Positions 59,333 to 64,000 of a stretch of DNA of 64,000 bases are shown here, piece after piece. Location of the stretch: assembly GCF_020519665.1 (NCBI RefSeq), contig NZ_CP084703.1:3658001-3722000 (forward strand), given 5' to 3'. The translations under genes were made by a program, and so were the position numbers. The DNA comes from Bacillus shivajii (GTDB lineage Bacteria; Bacillota; Bacilli; Bacillales; Salisediminibacteriaceae). Each line of letters opens with the position of its first letter. Positions within the stretch are counted from its first letter, which is position 1. The notes beneath the pieces were generated by a model, which was given only the letters and a program-made list of their open reading frames with translations, did not search any database and was not told the DNA's origin.

Positions 59333-59371
59333 GTTCACAAAATTGTCACAGACCTGGTCCCCGAACTTTTA
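59333..59371. repeat. GGGACCTGGTCCC-type palindrome, copy A7 (hybrid, degraded)
   Basis: GTTCACAAAATTGTCAC then AGACCTGGTCCCCGAACTTTT: left flank of one subtype and right arm of the other, with mismatches in the left core. Confidence 0.8.
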
Positions 59372-59437
59372 CCAAAACACTATTCTTTATTTTCTGAATT
59401 ATTTGTATTATGATGTTGGACTAAGGAGGTGAAGCCG

Positions 59438-59560
59438 TTGACGTTTGATATTTTCTTTGCTCTTGTTATCGTACCGCTCTCTATTATTGGACTTGGACTT
59501 CTTTGTTACTACATTACCGGTAAGCAAGAAGAACAAGAAAGTCAAAAAGAACGAAGCTAA
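59438..59560 (+). CDS. Symporter small accessory protein
   Basis: A 40-residue single-pass membrane protein (FFALVIVPLSIIGLGLLCYY, shown as a region) with a charged C-terminus rich in E, K and Q. TTG start at 59438 with AAGGAGGTG 5-9 nt upstream. It lies 105 nt before a sodium:solute symporter gene on the same strand, a recurrent pairing in Bacilli. A role in symporter assembly or activity is inferred from the pairing. Confidence 0.75.
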   Translation: MTFDIFFALVIVPLSIIGLGLLCYYITGKQEEQESQKERS

Positions 59561-59665
59561 CAAACTATGGACACCACGAATAGCCTCAAACAACAAGTCA
59601 CAAACCTACATCAACGTTGCTATTAACTTACAAACCCACTACAAAAAAATAGGAGGAACCTAACG

Positions 59666-61189
59666 ATGGATATAACAGCACATCCGCTTACCGTCACCGT
59701 ACTTATTTTATATTTGATTTTACTTGTTGCGATCGGGATTATCAGCTCCCGCAAAAGTTCAGGTGGTCTAACTGACTTTTTCCTTGCCGGAAGAAAATTA
59801 AGTAAATGGACCGTTGCCTTTTCAGCTGTTAGTTCAGGAAGAAGCTCTTGGCTCGTCTTAGGTGTCAGTGGTACAGCATACCTAACTGGACTTAATGCCG
59901 TTTGGGCGGTCGCCGGTTACATAACAGTCGAAGTATTTATGTTTTTCTTTGTCGCAAAACGGTTCCGCAGTTTTAGTGAAAAAACAGGAAGTATTACAAT
60001 CCCTGATATTTTTGAAAGCCGCTTAGGTGACCCTTGGAAAATCTTGCGTGTTGTCAGTGCATTAATCATTCTCTTTTTCATGGTTGCCTACGTCGGAAGT
60101 CAATTAGTCGGTGGAGCAACAGCGTTCTCGGGAGCATTAGGAATTTCAAGTACACAAGGAATGTGGCTAACAGCAGCAATCATTTTCTTATATACGATTC
60201 TCGGTGGATTCCATGCCGTTAGTAGAACAGACGTTTTACAAATTTTATTTATGTTTTTCTCACTCGTCATCCTGCCGATTGTCGCGCTCGTTCAACTTGG
60301 CGGATTCGAACCAGTACTAGCGACCATGCACGCAGAAGGCGGCGGATTTACAAGCCCGTTTGCATTCGCCTTTGGTGCTGTAATCGGTTTATTAGGAATT
60401 GGATTTGGAAGCCCAGGTAACCCACACATCGTCGTGCGTTACATGAGTTTAAAAAATGTGAAAGAAATGCGCCAAGCAGCACTTATTGCAACGTTTTGGA
60501 ACGTAATAATGGGTTGGGGAGCCGTTATGGTTGGTTTAATCGGGCGTGCGTACTTCCCAAGTGTCGACATGCTTCCAGGAGAAAACAATGAGCAAATCTT
60601 TACTTCTCTTGGTGCTGAAGTAATGAACCCATTCTTTGCCGGTATCCTACTTGTCGCCGTTCTAGCCGCGATTATGAGTAGTGCTGACAGTCAGCTTCTC
60701 GTCGGATCAAGTGCTGTCGTTCGTGATATCGTTGATAAAACGTTCGGCAAAGGAAAAGAAATTCCACAACAACGTCTCGTCATGTACAGCCGAATGACGA
60801 TCGTTATTATCATGGCGTTATCGATTTGGCTAGCTACGACAGCCGAAGCGTTTGTCTTCTGGATGGTACTATTCGCTTTCGGTGGACTAGGCGCATGCTT
60901 TGGTCCAGCCCTAATTCTATCATTCTATTGGAAAGGTTTGTCACGTGCAGGCGTACTAACTGGAATGATCACCGGTCTCTTTACAGTTATTATGGTTAAA
61001 CAACAGCCTGAATGGACGTATCGCTTCATCGACGTCCACGAATTCTTGAACACTTACTTCTTTGGTATTACGTACGAAGCGGTTCCTGGCTTTTTAATCG
61101 CAACGTTCTTCACCGTCGTTGTCAGCTTATTTACGAAAAAACCTGCTAACGCCAATGAAATGATTGATGATATGAAAAAAGCAGGGTAA
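59666..61189 (+). CDS. Sodium:solute symporter (PutP-like SSS family)
   Basis: A 507-residue, 13-helix Na+-coupled transporter. Family marks: DFFLAGRKLSKWTVAFSAVSS (sodium-site helix region, near 40-58), GGFHAVSRTDVLQ, GIGFGSPGNPHIVVRYMS (compare GxxGQPH in PutP) and AAIMSSADSQLLVGSS. PutP-like, so proline is a plausible substrate, but this is not proved; other SSS members use acetate, pantothenate or sugars. AGGAGG 11 nt before the ATG. Confidence 0.88.
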   Translation: MDITAHPLTVTVLILYLILLVAIGIISSRKSSGGLTDFFLAGRKLSKWTVAFSAVSSGRSSWLVLGVSGTAYLTGLNAVWAVAGYITVEVFMFFFVAKRFRSFSEKTGSITIPDIFESRLGDPWKILRVVSALIILFFMVAYVGSQLVGGATAFSGALGISSTQGMWLTAAIIFLYTILGGFHAVSRTDVLQILFMFFSLVILPIVALVQLGGFEPVLATMHAEGGGFTSPFAFAFGAVIGLLGIGFGSPGNPHIVVRYMSLKNVKEMRQAALIATFWNVIMGWGAVMVGLIGRAYFPSVDMLPGENNEQIFTSLGAEVMNPFFAGILLVAVLAAIMSSADSQLLVGSSAVVRDIVDKTFGKGKEIPQQRLVMYSRMTIVIIMALSIWLATTAEAFVFWMVLFAFGGLGACFGPALILSFYWKGLSRAGVLTGMITGLFTVIMVKQQPEWTYRFIDVHEFLNTYFFGITYEAVPGFLIATFFTVVVSLFTKKPANANEMIDDMKKAG

Positions 61190-61203
61190 TGAATCAACCA
61201 TAG

Positions 61204-61247
61204 AAAAAAGACATGATCTCACCATTCGAGGTCATGTCTTTTTTTTT
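61204..61247. terminator. Bidirectional terminator after the symporter gene
   Basis: AAAAAAGACATGA / TCATGTCTTTTTT stem with a ~14-nt loop; long T-run on the plus strand and A-run at the other end. Confidence 0.88.
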
Positions 61248-61258
61248 AGCTATCCGTT

Positions 61259-61651
61259 TCAATCTAACTCGTTTCGCTCAACAAGCTTCAACTCAACAAG
61301 TTGTTTCCATTTTTGCAATCGCGGCATCACAGTTTCATGAACAAACCGCATTCGTTCCTCCGTATCTGCACAAGTTTCTTCGATCTTCATTGATCCCGTC
61401 ACAGCCTCTTGAAACGATCGCAAATGCTCAATCGCCGTTTCGTCATCACCAAACACCGAGTACATCGTCATATTCTCTTCATTATATGAAATAAGCCCTG
61501 CCATTACACTTTTCATGAGCCTGTCCCCGATATCTAAATCCTCTTGAATGTAACAATCACTGACATATTGTATCGCTGACTCAACTTCTTGAAGAAGATC
61601 TTTATAATTTGTCAAAAACTGAAGTTGCGCCTCTGTCAAACGTTTGGACAC
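61259..61651 (-). CDS. Hypothetical helical protein
   Basis: Not securely recognised. About 130 residues, predicted all-helical and acidic in the middle (FGDDETAIEHLRSFQEAV), with two cysteines (DCYIQ and ETCAD). AAAGGG lies 8 nt before the GTG at 61651; a GTG three codons earlier and a TTG four codons later are alternatives. It is in the position where fliT might be expected relative to fliS but I cannot show similarity to FliT. Function unknown. Confidence 0.7.
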   Translation of the reverse strand: MSKRLTEAQLQFLTNYKDLLQEVESAIQYVSDCYIQEDLDIGDRLMKSVMAGLISYNEENMTMYSVFGDDETAIEHLRSFQEAVTGSMKIEETCADTEERMRFVHETVMPRLQKWKQLVELKLVERNELD

Positions 61652-61855
61652 GCTCCTCACCCTTTCAAAAATGATCTCTTATGAACGATTGTATCAAGGC
61701 TCGTCGAATGATGCGAATAAAATACGAAGTAAAAAACAGCATGCTCACATTCTATAAAAAGGTCGAAATCATTTACAGATAATTGAAAAATCAGTAAGCT
61801 AAATGATACATGATCAACGCTATCATTCTATTTTTGTTTGAAAGGATTTTTACAT

Positions 61856-62800
61856 ATGGACGTAACCGTTGTTGCCACATCCATTGCTGTCATGGGTGTG
61901 ATCATTGCCATAGGCGCCTTTTTTGCCCATAAAGTGCCAATTACCGCTGAAGTAAAACAAGCGCTTATTCTTATCGTACTAAACATCGCTGTACCATCGA
62001 TCATCTTAAACGGTGTTTTCAATACGGAAGTCAGTGACCAACTATTAAGCCAAGCAATCACCATTTTTGTCATCTCAATCATCTTTCATTTAGCCGCACT
62101 CCTTCTTGCCTGGTGCCTGACAAAAGTTTTTCGCTTCGAATCGTTATTTGCGAAAAAAATGACCGTCTTAGCTGCTCTCGGAAACACCGGCTTTATCGGC
62201 ATCCCCTTATGTGCAACGATCTTCGGACCAATCGGGGGACTAATGGCTGCGATTTTCGATGCTGGCCTTGACCTCATCCTTTTTAGCTTAGTCATTTACA
62301 TGCTCCAATCAGGGAAAGGACTCAACGTGCGCCAAGTACTTAAGTCTTTAATTAACATGCCGCTCATTGCAGTCATTGTCGGGTTAACATCAGCGGTCGT
62401 CGGATTCAATCCACCCGATTTCATTAAGCAACTTACTGGACTTTTAGCAGGGCTCGCAACACCATTAGCCATGCTGTATCTCGGGATGCTCCTGCAAAAC
62501 TTATTTAAAGAAACAGGCTTCACCATTTACAAGCAAATATATTTTCCTTTGAGCATTCGGTTATTAATCATCCCAGTCATCACGATGACGATCAATTCTT
62601 TTACACCCCTTGATGACTTTATAAAAAATGTGGTGATTATCCTGTCCGCGATGCCAACTTTCACATTAGCAGCAATTATTTTCGCTCGTTACTTAAACGA
62701 TGAAAAAACAGCTGTCATCACGATCGCTTTTTCTACCTTACTTTCTTTGTTAACGATCCCGTTCATCTCATTCCTCTCAACGTTTTGGTTAGGAGGATGA
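61856..62800 (+). CDS. AEC family transporter
   Basis: A 314-residue auxin efflux carrier-type transporter with about ten membrane helices in two inverted halves. Typical features are the central gap around residues 155-165 (MLQSGKGLNVRQVLKSLI, shown as a region), LNIAVPSIILNGVF, LGNTGFIGIPL and AGLATPLAMLYLGMLL. Bacterial members export or import malate and other organic acids. AAAGGA before ATG 61856 sets the start; the frame opens seven codons earlier at a TTG. Confidence 0.88.
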   Translation: MDVTVVATSIAVMGVIIAIGAFFAHKVPITAEVKQALILIVLNIAVPSIILNGVFNTEVSDQLLSQAITIFVISIIFHLAALLLAWCLTKVFRFESLFAKKMTVLAALGNTGFIGIPLCATIFGPIGGLMAAIFDAGLDLILFSLVIYMLQSGKGLNVRQVLKSLINMPLIAVIVGLTSAVVGFNPPDFIKQLTGLLAGLATPLAMLYLGMLLQNLFKETGFTIYKQIYFPLSIRLLIIPVITMTINSFTPLDDFIKNVVIILSAMPTFTLAAIIFARYLNDEKTAVITIAFSTLLSLLTIPFISFLSTFWLGG

Positions 62801-62915
62801 GAATGTGGCTGGTAATTCATTATTTCTCAACGGAAAAAAATAATGATATAAGTTTTACAATCTAATAGGGTCTAACGTAAAATACAACTAAACCTAAAAC
62901 ATTGAGAGGTGCTAT

Positions 62916-63167
62916 ATGGTTCCTATTTCGATTGAGAAGTTCATACAGGGTATGGAAAAAGGTCATAGCGAAAAAGAACTGAAGGAAATGAAAGAAAGTA
63001 TATTAGCCGCTGCACAAAGGAAAAAGAATGGGCAGTCATGCATTCAATGTGGAAAACCTATCTGGGCAATTGGCTCTGGTATTACCGACATGAATTTCTG
63101 TTTCACATGTACTACTGGTGAAGCCGATGACTCTGAAGATTATGAACTTGATACCGTTTGTTATTAA
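62916..63167 (+). CDS. Small zinc-ribbon-like hypothetical protein
   Basis: An 83-residue protein with two CxxC pairs, CIQCGKPIWAI (around 42-45) and CFTCTTG (around 62-65), resembling a zinc ribbon. The N-terminal half is helical and charged; the C-terminus is acidic (EADDSEDYELD). GAGAGGTGC precedes the ATG. Function unknown. It is bounded downstream by a bidirectional terminator. Confidence 0.8.
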   Translation: MVPISIEKFIQGMEKGHSEKELKEMKESILAAAQRKKNGQSCIQCGKPIWAIGSGITDMNFCFTCTTGEADDSEDYELDTVCY

Positions 63168-63172
63168 GCATT

Positions 63173-63207
63173 TAAAAGAGCAACAGGATTTAGCCTGTTG
63201 CTCTTTC
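63173..63207. terminator. Bidirectional terminator
   Basis: AAAGAGCAACAGG / CCTGTTGCTCTTT stem with a 6-nt loop between the zinc-ribbon gene and fliS, ending both. Confidence 0.9.
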
Positions 63208-63230
63208 ATAAATATATAATCTTATAAAGG

Positions 63231-63659
63231 TTACTTCCTCATCGCGCCTAATTGCTGTCCTCCACCGACACCGCTACCGTGACGACGTTGGCGATCTATT
63301 TTAATGACCTCTTTCCACGTATCACGAAACTCAACAACAAATTGCTCCGCTTCCTTCAACGCTTTTTTGTCATTATTCGTATTCGCATCAACAAGGCGAT
63401 TTAAAATAAAGTCATACAGTTGCATCATATTTTGCGCAACTTCCACATCCGTTTTCAACGTCACCATCAGTTCACGAATAATATTTTGCGCTTTAATCAA
63501 ATTCGTATTGCGATCTTCTATGTTGTTCTCATCGATTGCCTTTTCCGCGCGTTTAATAAACTTTAAACACCCTTCGTAAAGCATTAACGTAAGCTCCCCT
63601 GGAGATTTTGTTTCCATCGAATTCTTCTTATAATTTGCATACGGGTTATTAACAGCCAT
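63231..63659 (-). CDS. fliS: Flagellar export chaperone FliS
   Basis: Binds newly made flagellin and delivers it to the flagellar type III export apparatus. Has 142 residues: NNPYANYKKNSMETKSPGELTLMLYEG at the start (shown as a region) is typical, followed by a helical body (LIKAQNIIRELMVTL, LYDFILNRLVDANTNNDKKAL). The ATG at 63659 has AAAGGG 9 nt upstream; a longer frame is rejected. No fliT follows; the neighbouring downstream 60 nt is a terminator. Confidence 0.95.
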   Translation of the reverse strand: MAVNNPYANYKKNSMETKSPGELTLMLYEGCLKFIKRAEKAIDENNIEDRNTNLIKAQNIIRELMVTLKTDVEVAQNMMQLYDFILNRLVDANTNNDKKALKEAEQFVVEFRDTWKEVIKIDRQRRHGSGVGGGQQLGAMRK

Positions 63660-64000
63660 ACTAAAAACACCCTTTCTACTTCTCTCAATTTCATACCGCC
63701 CTAAGCCGGATGAATACGTCACAACGAATAACCATCTACTTTTTCAAAAATTCTAGACACATTGTCATAGTACTCTACTATTTTTATCGGCCACAATCCG
63801 ACAACCTTTAACAAATCCACTCAAAAAATATCAACAATTTTTACCAAAACCTCTAAATGCCGACTCCGTCAAGTCTTAACAAAACACTAACCTGAAAATA
63901 TGTTTAATAATGAGGTCTTCACTTTTGTCCACTCGCTTTCACCTCTAGGCATAAGTGCGACATCTGCTCTATCTACGTTCCACTTGCTAGAGCAGTGTCT
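63660..64000. other. fliS upstream region
   Basis: 341 bases to the window edge without a gene. It contains interspersed repeat copy 4 (about 63889-63969). fliD, the usual upstream neighbour, is not in sight. Confidence 0.5.
63889..63969 (-). repeat. Interspersed repeat, copy 4
   Basis: On the minus strand: AGATGTCGCACTTATGCC, TAGAGGTGAAAGCGAGTGGA, CAAAAGTGAAGACCTCATTA, TTAAACATATTTTCAGGTT. Matches the tail of copy 2 (15.2 kb) and copy 3 (29.2 kb). Confidence 0.8.

Overview
The window is low-GC Firmicute DNA from the family Bacillaceae, most likely an alkaliphilic or halotolerant Bacillus relative. Gene order follows the Bacillus subtilis block running from the gapA operon through clpP, crh, his, lgt/hprK, uvrBA, ftsEX, prfB, secA and hpf to fliS. 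Shine-Dalgarno sites are strong and starts are ATG, GTG or TTG. Exported domains are strikingly acidic (cytochrome c551, the DUF4352 lipoprotein, the MinJ tail), which suggests high pH or salt. Most genes lie on the minus strand.

Layout: 0-5.2 kb is the glycolytic operon cggR-gap-pgk-tpiA-gpmI, with a recognisable CggR operator. 5.2-6.8 kb holds rpoN and a glutaredoxin-like gene. 7.2-8.0 kb is clpP behind a CtsR box. 8.1-11.8 kb is the Nudix-rapZ-yvcK-whiA-crh cluster. 12.6-14.9 kb has trxB, with a candidate Spx-type promoter, and a TPR protein. 15.3-16.6 kb has an OsmC-like protein and an acidic lipoprotein. 16.6-23.1 kb is a complete hisZGDBHAF-hisIE operon. 23.7-28.3 kb holds a hexapeptide acyltransferase, ppaX, a nucleoside-recognition membrane protein, lgt and hprK. 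28.4-35.6 kb holds envelope-stress-type genes (YvlD, PspC, DUF4097) and uvrBA with a LexA box. 36-43.2 kb is a division/envelope block: MinJ-like PDZ protein, ctpB, a coiled-coil M23 hydrolase, ftsX and ftsE. 43.6-50.2 kb holds cccB, a YitT protein, prfB with its programmed +1 frameshift, secA and hpf with overlapping sigma-B and sigma-H promoters.

From about 50.2 to 63.2 kb the synteny with B. subtilis is interrupted, because there fliST lies beside hpf. The interval carries a cold-shock gene, an asparagine synthetase, a RAYT-type Y1/HUH transposase followed by ssb and a small coiled-coil gene, manA, a GH13 neopullulanase-type enzyme, two small membrane proteins, a sodium:solute symporter, an AEC-type transporter and two small hypothetical genes. 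fliS resumes at 63.2 kb, but no fliT is recognisable.

The most interesting signal is in the intergenic DNA. Seven copies of a near-perfect palindrome built on GGGACCTGGTCCC, several related palindromes with a CCAGG/CCTGG centre, and at least four copies of a different ~75-bp repeat are scattered through the window. A RAYT transposase sits in the same window, directly ahead of an SSB gene and behind two large DNA hairpins. This is a candidate REP/RAYT system; the link between the transposase and the palindromes is inferred, not shown. No rRNA, tRNA, CRISPR array or prophage was seen.
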